Shown: positions 21,216 to 32,000 of the stretch, piece after piece | Numbering within the stretch: the stretch's first letter is position 1 | Layout: the number at the start of each line of letters is the position of its first letter | Assembly (NCBI RefSeq): GCF_963678635.1 | Contig: NC_087065.1 | Coordinates: forward strand, 51,344,452-51,408,451 | Source of the DNA: Symsagittifera roscoffensis | Taxonomy: Eukaryota > Xenacoelomorpha > Acoela > Convolutidae | Reading direction: 5' to 3' | Length of the DNA: 64,000 nt | Translations under genes and position numbers: made by a program | Notes under the pieces: model-generated | The model's input: the letters and a program-made list of their open reading frames with translations, nothing else | Database searches by the model: none | Told to the model about the DNA's origin: nothing

Positions 21216-22094
21216 AGGCTGTTGACAAGTGTCTGAGCGGTGGGGCTTCTCTCTTCTTTGTTATGGGGACTTCTTGATTCACTGTACCTTGTACCACCAC
21301 TCAAGCTCTAGTAAAATTTCCCCAAAAACCCTCTCTTAAAAGCCAAATGCTGACCTCCCTTTTTTCTTATTTCTTTTTAGTTACCTCTATTTCAATGTTC
21401 CGAACAACTTGAGACCAAAACCTCTGCGCAGGTATCTTGTGATCACCTGTTCGTATACAAACTAAACACAAATCCACCCCAAAATGCAACAAAAAATCCA
21501 ATCCAGAAAAATTAATAAAAACGGAAAGATGAGCCCTCCTAAAATTCAAAGGTGACAAATGTCTACCTTCTATCGAAAAAAAATGTCTGGTACCTAATTG
21601 CCACGCGTTTCCTTCCCCCCTGCTAGCGATCTTATGGGGTATCACAAAAACTGTCTATGTCCGTTTCCCCCTACCGATCCGACCAGGGTACCTACCTTAA
21701 CCTAATTCCAATTTTGGATATCCGTTTCCTATGACCAACGCGTGTAAATGACTAATGTAACTAAATCAACGATGTCGACCAATTAGTTACTCTAATTTCT
21801 CCCCTTTTTACAATTTACAACAGCCAACCTCTAACTTAACCAGCCCCCCTTCTAACCTCCCCCTTTTTTAGCCCCCCTTCTTAAGCCTAAAATTACCTTA
21901 AGCGCCGGGTGCTAAACCTCTCAAGAAAAAACCGTAGACCTGTCTCCAGGCCTGCTCAAGTAAAAACGTTTCTCAAAACCGGGGGATATCGCTTATCCAA
22001 TTTTACACTTATTTCCTATAATGTAGTATGAGTTTTAACGATACCCGTTCTGCCCAACTTGAGAACTCGAGATTTGCCAAATCCTTCTTGGCTG

Positions 22095-22292
22095 CTTTCC
22101 CACTCGACTGGTCACCTGTTCCAGTCCAGTCTCCTAATGGTTCAACTCAAGTGTTCCTGAACCACTTTCCCACTCGGCTGGTCACCTGTTCCAGTCCAGT
22201 CTCCTAATGGTTCAGCTCAAGTGCTCCTGAACCACTTTCCCACTCGGCTGGTCACCTCTTCCAGTCAAGTCTCCTATTGGTTCAGCTCAGTT
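22095..22292. repeat. 70-bp tandem repeat, 2.8 copies
   Basis: Units start at 22095, 22165 and 22235 with CTTTCCCACTCG and contain GGTCACCTGTTCCAGTCC and CTAATGGTTCA. Units 1 and 2 are complete; the third decays after 58 bases. It lies in the leader close to the primer-binding site. Confidence 0.9.
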
Positions 22293-22723
22293 CCAAGCTA
22301 TCTAAAAACCCTTGACAACGCCCCACACTCGGGCACTTATTGAGGTTGCTGGGTTAAATTGCTAGGTTGATCGAAACGATCGAACTTGTAAAACAGTATG
22401 GGTATACTATTTAATTAATATAAAGGTTTGATCCAACTAATCTGGTGTCAAAGTCACTGTCTTTTTTCGTTTTATGGTTTTTGTTTCGCTTTTTGTCTTT
22501 TTGCTCGTGTTTTTGTCCCCCTAGTTGCCCCCCTTTACTCGGTTAGCTAAGCCTCGTTCGGAGAGCGTACCAGGAAGTTTTCTTGAGTTTTCTTAAAAAG
22601 CTATCACGGTACAACCGGAAAGTTTGCACGTTCCTGTCGAACCGTACCGCCGGTACTCTAGAATGGGCATTCAGCCCGAAGCTGTCTCAAGTGGGTTCGA
22701 CTCCGTAGTCTTGATGTCGTAAA

Positions 22724-22738
22724 CACCCAGGAGCGCCA
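22724..22738 (-). promoter_or_regulatory. Primer-binding site of the 17-kb element
   Basis: The minus strand reads TGGCGCTCCTGGGTG, 11 bases after the 5' LTR end. The complementary tRNA 3' end would carry CCA preceded by G, as in eukaryotic tRNA-Ser; the tRNA identity is inferred. The same sequence follows the LTR of the element at 35040. Confidence 0.7.
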
Positions 22739-22749
22739 TAAAAACACTA

Positions 22750-23634
22750 TGTAACATTCGTCTACTGTAGTCACACATGAGGCTTAAGAAAAATAGGCCC
22801 TATAACCATTGGCTCAAGAGTCAGGGACACTATCTCTTGTGTTTTTCTACCTCAAATCAGTCGGAGCCAATTCGGTTCGCTTGTGACATGAGACTACGAC
22901 CCGTTACAGCTTAAAGGCTACTACCAAAATATCCCCCACTCTAGAAATAATAACGTCCCCATACTTAGGTCTCTAGATACCCAAAATACATGAACGCCGT
23001 TAAAAACCGGGTTGGAACAATCCGTTAAGTTACTTTTTATTGGACAGTGGAACTTTGATCCATTTCAGATGGATCAACCTAAAACTCGCCTTACCTCAAC
23101 ATAACAATTATAAAACACACTCTAGAAATTTAAATTAAGGACTCACATGTTGATGCGCTCAAGCACAGGAGGTAATTAAATGGGTGAGCAACTCTAGAAT
23201 TAACTAAGATAACTAGATAAGTTCAATGTTTGTCAGTTTGAATGGCAGAGGTAAGTTTGAACTCTAGAATGAAGTTTTATGTGAACCATTGGGACACTCC
23301 AGCTGTCCACCTTTCCGTCGAAGGTTCACTCTAGTCCAGTTCGAATAATTGTTCTCTCGGGAATACTCTGTCTTCTATTTCAGATAGGACAGCTCTACTC
23401 TTGTTCACTATGATGGAAATTGCGAATAGCAATTTCCCACTTGTTTTTTATCTGACAACTTTCCCGCGATTGTTATTCGATCGTTCTGACTTCTCTTTTC
23501 TGATTTTCAGTTATCGCGAGAAAATCGTGCATGACAGGTTCCATTCGAAATTTTGAAAAATTAAATTTCACTCCAAAATCAAGTGTTTTTTGCTTCTCTC
23601 AAGGTCAAACTTCCAAATATGACCGACTGGCACA
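22750..23634 (-). repeat. 5' LTR of the 17-kb element
   Basis: An 885-bp repeat of 6565-7451. Compared by eye it has four substitutions and one 2-bp indel. It should hold the element's promoter; I cannot fix a TATA box or transcription start. Confidence 0.92.
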
Positions 23635-23685
23635 TAATTTTAGTGTTTTGACCGAAGCCGAAAGCAGTAACGTTTTTGTCGACCC

Positions 23686-23959
23686 GATGTTAGAAAGACC
23701 ACCGAAAGTACTGGCTTGGTAGAGACGGTTAAAAGCATGTAAAGCTGTTTAGACGTTGGTCAGTCGTCTTAGGACTTAGTTTTATTTTCCGTCGATATGT
23801 ATCTTCCGGGCGACTGTTACAGATGTTAGAAAGACCATCTTTAGAACTTGCTTTGGTAGAGACGGTGAAAAGCATGTAGAGCTTTGTTTAGACGCTGGCC
23901 AGTCGTTTTATAGCTTAGCTCTATTTTCCATCGATATGTACTTCCGGGCGAATGTTACA
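23686..23959. repeat. 136-bp tandem duplication of a LINE 3' tail
   Basis: Units begin GATGTTAGAAAGACCA at 23686 and 23822 and both end in GGGCGA(A/C)TGTTACA. The second unit's end is continuous with the LINE ORF fragment on the minus strand, so the duplication lies at that element's 3' end. Confidence 0.8.
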
Positions 23960-24236
23960 TACTACTTTACATGCGTTACCTCTAGAATCCCTATCATTCC
24001 GCTCGAATAGTCCCGCAGTGGCATTCCTATCATAAAAACCATAGCAGATTTTATACATTTCTATCATTGTCCCTCTTTTCCTTCTGTATTCCAGCGATGA
24101 TAGATTCAGTTCCTTAAGGCGCTCGTAATAGGATAGATTTTTTATACCAATAACTAGACGCGTCGCTCTTCTTTGTATGTTTTCCAAGAACTTTTGATGC
24201 ATGATCAACCTTGGGTGCCAGATTAAGTTCGCAATT
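23921..24236 (-). pseudogene. Non-LTR retrotransposon (LINE) RT C-terminal fragment
   Basis: The minus frame reads IWHPRL, then ENIQRRATRL, LSYYERLKELNL, SLEYRRKRG and MIEMYKI. This is the familiar post-RT C-terminal signature of RTE/CR1/Jockey-type LINE polymerases (QRRAT...L..Y..RL..L.L..L..RR.RGDMI..YKI). Only the last ~105 residues are present; the catalytic RT lies upstream and is missing. The frame ends at 23921, followed by the duplicated 3' tail. It is a 5'-truncated dead copy. Confidence 0.8.
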
Positions 24237-24242
24237 TACGTA

Positions 24243-24443
24243 GCAGTATTTAGACAACCGCGTATTCAGACTAGTCTGTAAGCAGACACATACTATATTA
24301 ACCAATCAGAATCGAGACAAGAAAGAAATGAATAATTAATAATTATTTATTTCGTAAATTTGCTTTCTCATGTCGATTCTGATTGGTTAATATGGTATTT
24401 TTCTGCTTACTGACGAGCATGAATTTGCGGTTGTCTAAATACA
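24243..24443. repeat. 81-bp inverted repeat with 37-bp AT spacer beside the ATRIP-like start
   Basis: The left arm (24243-24325) and right arm (24363-24443) are imperfect reverse complements. Both share TCGATTCTGATTGGTTAATAT and GCGGTTGTCTAAATAC. The AT-rich centre contains AATAATTAATAATTATT. Each arm includes an inverted CCAAT box (ATTGG). The right arm ends 66 bases before the ATG at 24510. It may be a foldback/MITE element or a duplicated, divergent promoter. Confidence 0.8.
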
Positions 24444-24509
24444 GACCGCACTCCGAATTGACATGTGGCTCGTCTGATCAATTGACAAGGATAGTTTTCA
24501 GTCTCTGAA

Positions 24510-25052
24510 ATGGACGATTTTGACGATGATCTCGATGAAATAATGACCCAGCAATGTTTTGGAAAAGCAACCGCAGGGGATGATAGCTCCTCAGACAGTA
24601 AAGTAGATGAAATTTTGCTCAAAAATAGATTGCAAGCCTTAGAAGAAGAAAATTGCAATCTTAAAGGAGAAATTGGATTATTGCGGAAGAAATCTTCATC
24701 TGATGTGGATATATTGAAAAAGCAGCGTCAGGAAACTGAATTGAAACTTCATGCTGCCATTGAGCAATATGAACGTGAAATACGGAAACTTTCGTCAGAG
24801 CTTGAGTTCAAGCAACTTGAGTTGTCTAATCAAAGGAGGTTTAACCAAATAGATGCGGGTAAATCAGCAATGAGTACATCCTATGGGAAGCGTTCTAGTT
24901 CAACGATGAAAGAAGTAAGTTTAGACAAAAATGAAGATACAAATAGCTACTATGAGTTTTATGCTAACATGAAGCCTCAGTTATGCGTCAATGGATGTCT
25001 GGTGAATTTGACCGATGAAGAAAAAGAAAAACGAATGAATTTTTTTCGAAAG
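24510..25052 (+). CDS. ATRIP-like N-terminal exon (ATR-interacting protein, coiled-coil region)
   Basis: ATG at 24510; 181 residues to a good donor (CGAAAG/GTAAAT) at 25053. If unspliced, the frame stops at 25085. The start is acidic (MDDFDDDLDEIM), followed by a long coiled coil (about residues 30-110) with KKQRQE and SELEFKQLEL. This matches the layout and the QSELQFK.AEM-like stretch of vertebrate ATRIP N-termini. ATRIP binds RPA-coated ssDNA through the acidic segment and, via its coiled coil, recruits ATR kinase in the nucleus. No further ATRIP exons are recognisable before the next gene at 29049. This may therefore be a 5' fragment, or the later exons are too diverged to see. Identification rests on motif memory only; another coiled-coil protein is possible. 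Confidence 0.55.
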
Positions 25053-26089
25053 GTAAATAAACCTTACAGCCCTGGTATGAGCTAGCTTTGGCTTTTTTTG
25101 CTGAAAGGATTTGCAACCTACTTTGAATTTATGCCGATGTTATTGTTTCAATTTTCTTGTATAGCTCTATGAAACCTAGCATCGATTTCATGTTCAAAAT
25201 CTTGTTCGCTTTTTTGTGCAATTATTATTGATGGATAAAACAGATCAATCTCACAAAACACCTGGCTAAGCAGGAAATGGGGGAGACGTCAAATTGACTT
25301 CTGGCGGTTTTTTTCACTGAAAATCTGCTCAATGATAAATCAAAGTGTGCTGTATTCTAATTTTATTTTGCCTGATGAAAAAGGTAATTGACTCCACTTT
25401 CAGTGCTTTAAAACTTCATTATTTATTTAACAGTTATGAAAATAATCCGAAGCATTCAATTTGCTTGATTTGAAGATGAAATTTAGTGGAATTTTCTTTC
25501 AATTTGAAAAGAAAAAGTCGTTATTAGCACTGGGCCAATCGTCACAAAAGAGGGTTCATCATATAGTTCTAGGTCTTTCGTTGTTCAAACTGTAAAGATC
25601 CCAAATGTTCCCTGCTTAACAAAACCAATGTAGTCGGTTGTTGTGCAAGTAGTGCCTTATGTTCTGGCCTCAGTTTTCTTTGGAAACAAGTGTGATCGAC
25701 AAAAAAAAATTCGATTCTTTTTTTTAGGTGGTTTTAGACTTGTTCCCTTAAATAACATTTTTCACAGAATGGTCAAAATTAGAAATGGTAAATTTGGGTT
25801 TTCGTCATAATGAATTCAAGTTTCTTTGCGCCTTCGACACACTTGGTCTGGAGGTAACAAACACGCCTGGAACGGCAAAGGTTCTGGGTTCGAATCTGAC
25901 ATGACCTGTTTCTTTTTCAAACGGGAAATTTTTTCGTTGAAATTTACGGCCTATTCTGTCTGAAGTTTTGTCGGATTAATTGTCACATCGTAGAATTTTA
26001 GTTGCGTTTGGTGTTTCGATTTATTTCTGCTGTTTGTAATTTTAGTTGACTTCGTGCAATTTCTTTTTTTGTTTCTTTTTCGCTTAACA

Positions 26090-26255
26090 ACTTTATTCTG
26101 CCTAAATGATTTCGGCTTATATTTTATCGACTTATTTTGTGTCGTTTGATGACTTAAGAAATTGTGTGTGTGGGTGATTTGAGGGGTAGGGTAGCTCGAG
26201 TTTTTTCCCCGGTTGTATCGCAAGTGGTGCGAAGCTCCGCTTCGCCTATGTGCCA
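26090..26255. repeat. Dispersed repeat with GCGAAGC-TCC-GCTTCGC hairpin, copy A
   Basis: It ends with TCGCAAGTGGTGCGAAGC. A perfect 7-bp stem with TCC loop lies at 26229-26245. The upstream part shares CGGCTTATATT...TTTTGTGTCGTTTGA with copies B and C. Confidence 0.65.
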
Positions 26256-27224
26256 CAATTGTTTTGGAAGTTAAGATCAGTAACTGACAGAAAAAATTTC
26301 CGTGTTATGTTCAAATGCGTATGCCGTTATCTCTCCATAATTAAGTTATACCTAATGTCTTACGTTGAAGTTTCCCGAAAAGAAAGAAGATTCGCAATTT
26401 CCATTATTCATAGCTATGACTCAGTTTTTGTCCTTTGTAAAAGCATCACAGCTTGAAATGATAATTAATCCGAAATGTGGAAAAATCCTATTAAAAATCA
26501 GTGAAAAAAATCAAATATGATTCTCTAACAGCGAATTTTTCATCAGCGTTTTAATGATAATGATTAGGTGATAATGAATAAGATACTTGTTTAGGTCGAG
26601 TTGATTTTTTTTTAGTTTTTTTTTTAGATTTTTACCCTTTCAGATTTTTTTCCCCTTAGAACAATTATGTCCACAACATCTGCACTTCTAGGGGATCTTC
26701 ACTTCTAGAGAAAGATACCGTAGTTGTATCTCTCCCCAGAAATTAGTTCAAACTCTTTTCAGGTACTGTTTTTTTCAAAAAATTCAATTTTTTTTGCTGT
26801 TCGTGGTTTTCGTCCTAGTTTTTGTCGGTTCATTTTCCGTTTTTTTAAACGCCATTTTTTTATCTGGTAGTTTTTATTGATTTATTTTCTAAGGCATGGG
26901 TTTTGTTCCAATTTAAACAATTTTTACTATGACTGGAATTTCACAAATGTGTAAATTTGCCTTGTCTGATTTTGAGTTTTTTCATTTTTTGTTTTATTCA
27001 GTATTTTTCGAGACGCTTAGGAAAATTTTTTCACTTCAAAAATTTGGTTTTTCTCAAAAACTACTCTACCGATTTTCAAAAAAATGGTACCAGTGGGAAG
27101 TCCGCATACTCTCCTGTGTGTCTGCATACTTCCCTAATCTATTTTTTACCTTACCGCACTTTCTACAGCCTTCGAAAAAGCGTGTGGGGTAATTTTGACC
27201 CATGTTTTTGGATTTCTTAAAACA

Positions 27225-27660
27225 TTTTCTCGAAAACTACCTTCTCAAGTCTGAGATTTTGGTTTCAATGAATAGAACGAGTTGTGAGAAGCTCCGCTGC
27301 TTAAATGATAACGCCTATATTTTCTTATACAAAAAGTTCTGACCCTCCGAAAAGTGAATTTATCAATTTTGTGACCGTTTTTTGATGTTTCTTAGTTTTT
27401 CTCGAAAGGACGTGTTGTGGAGAGCTCCCCTGCAGAAGCGATCACGCCCATATTTTTACACAAAAAGTTATGACCCTCAGAAAAGTAAAAATTTAGATGT
27501 TTTTACCATTTGAAACTTTTTTTCGAAAACTACCCTCGCAAATCTGAGGTTTTGATTCCAATGAGTAGAACCGGTTGTGGGAAGCTTCGCTGTATAAGAG
27601 GTTACCCTAAATTTTTTACACAAGAATTTATGACCCTCGGAAAAGTTAAATTGCCCTTGT
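27225..27660. repeat. Degenerate tandem repeat, three copies of up to about 145 bp
   Basis: Copies start near 27230, 27403 and 27524. Recurring blocks are CGAAAACTACC, CTGAG(A/G)TTTTG, GAAGCT(C/T)CGCTG, ACACAAAAAGTT and GACCCTC(C/A/G)GAAAAGT. The middle copy lacks an internal block. The GAAGCTCCGCT block resembles the hairpin of the neighbouring dispersed repeat. Confidence 0.7.
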
Positions 27661-27724
27661 CCTTCCGCATCAGTACAAAAAATATCAAACAAAAGTATCA
27701 AACAGGTATTTCCAGCTTTAGCTG

Positions 27725-28005
27725 GCCTCTAGTATTCAGTTTATGTTGTATCGACTTAGTCATTTTATTTAGCGTAATTTTGAGAGCAAAATATATCCGT
27801 TTGGGATTATGTGTTTCAATTCGGATGGGTCGTGAAAACTTTTAAATTTTATGAACTTTTTTATGACAGCAGTTTTGTTTTCGGCTCAACAGGTTTCGAC
27901 CCAAGTTATTTTTTTTCAAGTAATTTTTTCCAACATAATTTTTCAGAAATTTTTTTGACTTTTTTTTTGCATCGCAAGTGTTGCGAAGCTCCGCTTCGCC
28001 TCCGT
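27725..28005. repeat. Dispersed hairpin repeat, copy B
   Basis: The perfect GCGAAGC-TCC-GCTTCGC hairpin is at 27983-27999. Upstream, GACAGCAGTTTTGTTTTCGGCTCAACAG is shared almost exactly with copy C near 32380-32410 (shown here only as a landmark: GTTTTCGGCTCAACAG). Confidence 0.7.
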
Positions 28006-28381
28006 GTTTAAATTTCAAATTAGTTTTTTTGCTGATGGGCTCTGGGTTTCTTTTTTGGATTGAAGTTCAATTCAAATTCATTTAGTTAAAGAAGGGCATA
28101 CTACGCTCTTCATTTATAAAAATTAAAACAGCGCAAAGAAACGTGAGTGATGTTAAGTTCGAACGTGGATTTTAGTAGTTAGATTTCGCAGTGGAATAAA
28201 GAAGTTCACCAATTGATCCGGTTTTCTCAAATTGTGCTAATTTACGAAAAAAAAGCGCGCATCATGAAAGTTTCCCAGTTAAAAAAATAATTGGAAAATT
28301 CAAAAAGTGTTGAGCGGTTACTTTTGTTAAAATTTCTTGATTTTCAGTTACGTTCGTTTATCAGCTGGGCTGATTATCAAA

Positions 28382-28531
28382 AACTTTGGCAATTGTTTTC
28401 GTTTATTTAAAAAACTGCCACTCCCATCTTGAAGTTATTTAGCGCCGATTGAATAACTTTGGCAATTGTTTTCGTTTATTTAAAAAACTCCCTCTGTCAC
28501 CTTAAATTTAGATAAATTAGCGCCGATTGAA
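28382..28531. repeat. 73-bp tandem duplication upstream of the TRIM-like gene
   Basis: Units start AACTTTGGCAATTGTTTTCG at 28382 and 28455 and both end with TTAGCGCCGATTGAATAA. The middle part differs more. It lies about 500-650 bases upstream of the TRIM-like start codon. Confidence 0.85.
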
Positions 28532-29048
28532 TAACGTCAATTAGTACTTTTATGTTGACGTTTTGCTTAAAAAAAGAGTGGTTTACTTAAATCACCCAAA
28601 CTTTGCTGCTCTTGATTCATTTTGCCTTGATTAGTGTAATTCAGCAGATGAATAATAACATGTTTGTTTATTTTCTGAGGTTACTAGATTGTCTTCGTTT
28701 GACCAGGTATGAAGTTTTGTGACGTATCTTTTAGATGTGAAAATGTTATGAGCTCATGTGAGCATAACAGGCCGTTGTTGTTACTTTGTTTTGGCAGTGC
28801 GTCTGTTTGTATTACCTTCTGTATTCTCAATCACACGCCAACTAGAAGCAGTTTTAACTGAGCTCTGCTAAAAGTGTACCTCGCAAAATGGTCTGTTATC
28901 GTTTGTTATCTGCCAAGTAAGCAAACATTGTACCTATTGCCATTAAGTTGTAAATAGTGCGGTAAAATTGGTGTCTTGAATTCTGCGTCAGCGACAGGAC
29001 TTGTTTAGACTACTATCAAGATTGCCTTTATAGCCCGGCTTGCCAGAC

Positions 29049-32000
29049 ATGGATCACTCTTTATCGGCTAATAGCCTGTCTGGGTTAAGTGGCGGCGGAG
29101 GTAACAGCGGTGCTGTGAATAGCGGCAGTGCTAGTGGTAGGATTCAATCGAGCATGCAGCAAGGCGCAAGCGGGACCAATCCCTACTCGAATAGCGCAGG
29201 CAGTGTAAATATCAACAACGGCTCTAATGAGATCTCAGACCACGACACTTCGCAGGAAGAAATTAGAGGTCTCAGCTGTCAGATCTGTTATCAAAACTTC
29301 AGCAGGGAAGGCGAACACGTGCCTAGAAACTTGCAATGTGGTCACACTTACTGCACCTCGTGTCTTGATAGGCTTGTGGGTCAGTATTGCATAGGAACAG
29401 TCAGGTGCCCTACTTGCAAACACGAAACTCTGATCAACGGATTCATGGACGACGTCAACCAGCTGCCTAAAAACTTCGGGGTCCTGGAAATCATAAGTGC
29501 CCAGGAGGAAGACTCTCAGAGGCAGGGCAGAAAGAACCCGACGATGCCAAAGAGACCCCCTCCTAAGCCCCCCAATGGACAAGGGAGCAGTAGAGGTGCG
29601 GGAGCTTCAGGTGGTCAGAGGGGAGGGAGTAGTACTGGAGATGGAAATGAGGCAGTGGGCTTCGCGGTCTCCTCTAATTATGACATATCCTCCTATGAGC
29701 AGCGATGCCAGGAACACGAAGGTTAGTTGGTTTGTTGCCATCACAAAATAAGATTCTTCTTATAAACTTTTTTGTCTTTTTCGAGTGTTCAAAGATAAAT
29801 AAATTAAATCTCTTTGCTTGATTCGAGCTCGTTAAAGTATTTTTTTTAAATTTAAGTTATGTTTTTTCTATGACTTCAGATTATTGTTCATTGTTATTTT
29901 TAAAATTTTCTGTTTAATTTGTATTCAGTGTTTGTGAGCTACGAAATCTAAATTACTGAGCCTCTAGCTTCCGTTTGGTTTCAGGAGAGCCTATGAAAGT
30001 GTATTGCAAGACATGCTGTCAGCTGATCTGCATATACTGTCAAGTTTATGGATCACATGCAAACCACTCGTGTGAGTTGGTGTCTCAGACGGCAGAAGCA
30101 GGCAGACGAGAAGTGATCTCTCGTTCGGAGAATCTGGACAGGAGTAAGGACAACCTCCTGCTGGCCAGACAGATCATAATCGAGACCATATCAGCTGTGA
30201 GGCACAAAGAGGAAAAGACTATAAGAGAGGTCAGATAATGTCATTCTCGTTGCAAAAGTTCCTTTGTATGTGGGTTGTGATTTTACCAACTCGATTTGTT
30301 AAATTTTCAATTTTCCTTTTTTTGGCCTAATTGGTTTCGGACTATTTTATTTACTCTGTGGTCTCATTTTTGTCGTTCGACGAGAGAATAATATTTTGTG
30401 TGCATGTGTGTGCGTGTGTGTGTGTTTTGATGACGAGTGAGACTTTTGTAGATCCTCTCTAATTTTTTGTTTAACAAAGAAGGCTTAAACGTTGCTAATG
30501 ATGATTCAGGTGACTCATCACTTTGATACGATGAGGAAGAGGGTGCACAAGAGAGAAGGTCAGCTGAAGGACATGGTCAAGTGCAAGACTTCTCAGAAGA
30601 TAGCTGCTTTGGAGTCGCAGGAGAGAACCATATCAGACCTCATTGATCGGTACCTCAACGCTATAAATTAGTGCTTCATTTTCATTTGTATGAAAATTTT
30701 CATTGCTGTTGTAGGAACAGTTGGTTGCTATTGGCGCACCAACTGGCTGCTCGTATTTTATATCTGAATATAATTTCGGGAAGCCGCCATTCGTGCCACT
30801 TCTCTGCGCTGCTGTGGTGCGCTAATGCAGATTTTTTACAAGCAGCAAAGACACCGCTGAAACTAGAATTTGAAAAGTATTTTTGAAGGCAAAAAACATT
30901 AATATGAAGGACAAGGAATAATACTGTCTTATCTTGTAGCTGTGAGGTCACCCAAAGAATTTGCACTCGCTCTTTGACCGAAGACGACGTGACAGTCGTG
31001 CAAGAGAAAGACGTCCTCATTCAAGAGATGTCCGCTTTATCCGACATATCATCCGACTGCGAGTTGGCACCTGTCTGCATTGACAACATCCTCTGCCACC
31101 TACCTCGCGACGCCTTCGACGTTATAATGATCCATGGAACCGTGGAAGAAGCTAGTGCTCCTTTGGACCAACAGGGCATCATTGACGGATCTGGGGCTTC
31201 AAGCTCCAGACATCCGGACAATGGCTTTGGCGATCGGAATTGGTTGGGAAATGGTTTGGAGCGATCGGAGTGGATGCCAAACCCACCGAGTCTTGACCTG
31301 GAAATGGGTTCAAGTGGTTCCAGGCCAGCTCGAAGGGCCTCAAACCAAAGACAGAGAGGTAGATTTGTGGCTCAAACTCAGGGAAATTCAAACGATAGAA
31401 TCTTTCCAGGAGTTGGTGGTCCCGTTCCTCAAATGAGTTCTGAGTTTCCTTCAATGAATGCCAGGACGAACAGAGCTGCAGCAAGACACAGATCAGCATC
31501 GCATCAGGTCAGAAGTCAGCAAAGAGAGTTGAACGCGAGTTTTTCATCGACAGATATGGAACAGATCAGATCTTCGCTGGAGGAAGCGTTGCGAGCGGTT
31601 CAAAGCCAGCAGTTTGAGCAAAGCCACGATGAAGGTATGATTAGTTTGAACTTAGAAACAATTTGTTTATCGAAAATCAAACATCAATCAAAATCATTTA
31701 AATTCATCGCATGTCAGTGAGTCTGAGAGTTTACGTGGCATCGGGTGAAAACATGATTATGCAGGAACGTATCTAATGCAGATTTGAGTTTCAGGAATTG
31801 AGAGGAACGGCGAGAGTTCTGCTGCGAGTCAACAAAGTGCGAGAGAGGCTGCTGCTCAAGCGGCCATAAAGAGGTCACAAATCACCCAGAATCTTGTCCA
31901 GAGTTACATGAATGCCATTCAGCCGTCATTGCAACGCCAGGGATCTCAAGATGGACGCAGAGATAATGTTCAGTTGAACAGCAATTTGACCACGATTCAG

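Larger units (their letters stand above)
20109..22723 (-). other. Repeat-rich leader of the 17-kb element
   Basis: About 2.6 kb lie between the primer-binding site and the Gag-Pol start. The leader contains a 14-bp minisatellite and a 70-bp triple repeat (listed separately), and C-rich tracts around 21830-21890. Open frames here are only by-products of the repeats. Length and position suggest packaging or translation-control sequence, but nothing specific can be read. Confidence 0.5.
6565..23634 (-). mobile_element. Giant (17.07 kb) Ty3/gypsy-like LTR retrotransposon with two extra ORFs and no integrase
   Basis: The element is bounded by near-identical direct repeats (6565-7451 and 22750-23634) that begin TGTGCCAG and end GTTACA in element orientation. 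Read on the minus strand the order is: 5' LTR, primer-binding site (22738-22724), a 2.6-kb leader with tandem repeats, Gag-Pol (20108-14385), ORF2 with SGNH hydrolase domains (14123-11136), ORF3 (11068-7878), polypurine tract (7464-7452), 3' LTR. The LTRs differ by about four substitutions and one 2-bp indel, so insertion is recent. A clear 5-bp target duplication is not visible; only TAA is shared by the two flanks. Pol stops after RNase H plus a 160-residue tail. I find no HHCC or DDE integrase anywhere inside. Confidence 0.9.
25086..28800. other. AT-rich non-coding spacer or intron with repeats
   Basis: No supportable exon. The stretch holds long T runs, two copies of a dispersed hairpin repeat (26090-26255, 27725-28005), a degenerate triple repeat (27225-27660) and a 73-bp duplication (28382-28531). 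Confidence 0.5.

Noticed and set aside
20703-21300. Long overlapping ORFs on both strands in the GTCCCAAG array
   Set aside because: They are by-products of a 14-bp repeat that lacks stop codons in several frames; no start context or homology.
6553-23646. Clear 5-bp target-site duplication around the 17-kb element
   Set aside because: Left flank ends GTTAA and right flank starts TAATT; only TAA matches, which may be chance.
26929-28011. Plus-strand ORFs of 60-110 codons rich in Phe/Leu
   Set aside because: They are translations of T-rich, repeat-containing non-coding DNA.
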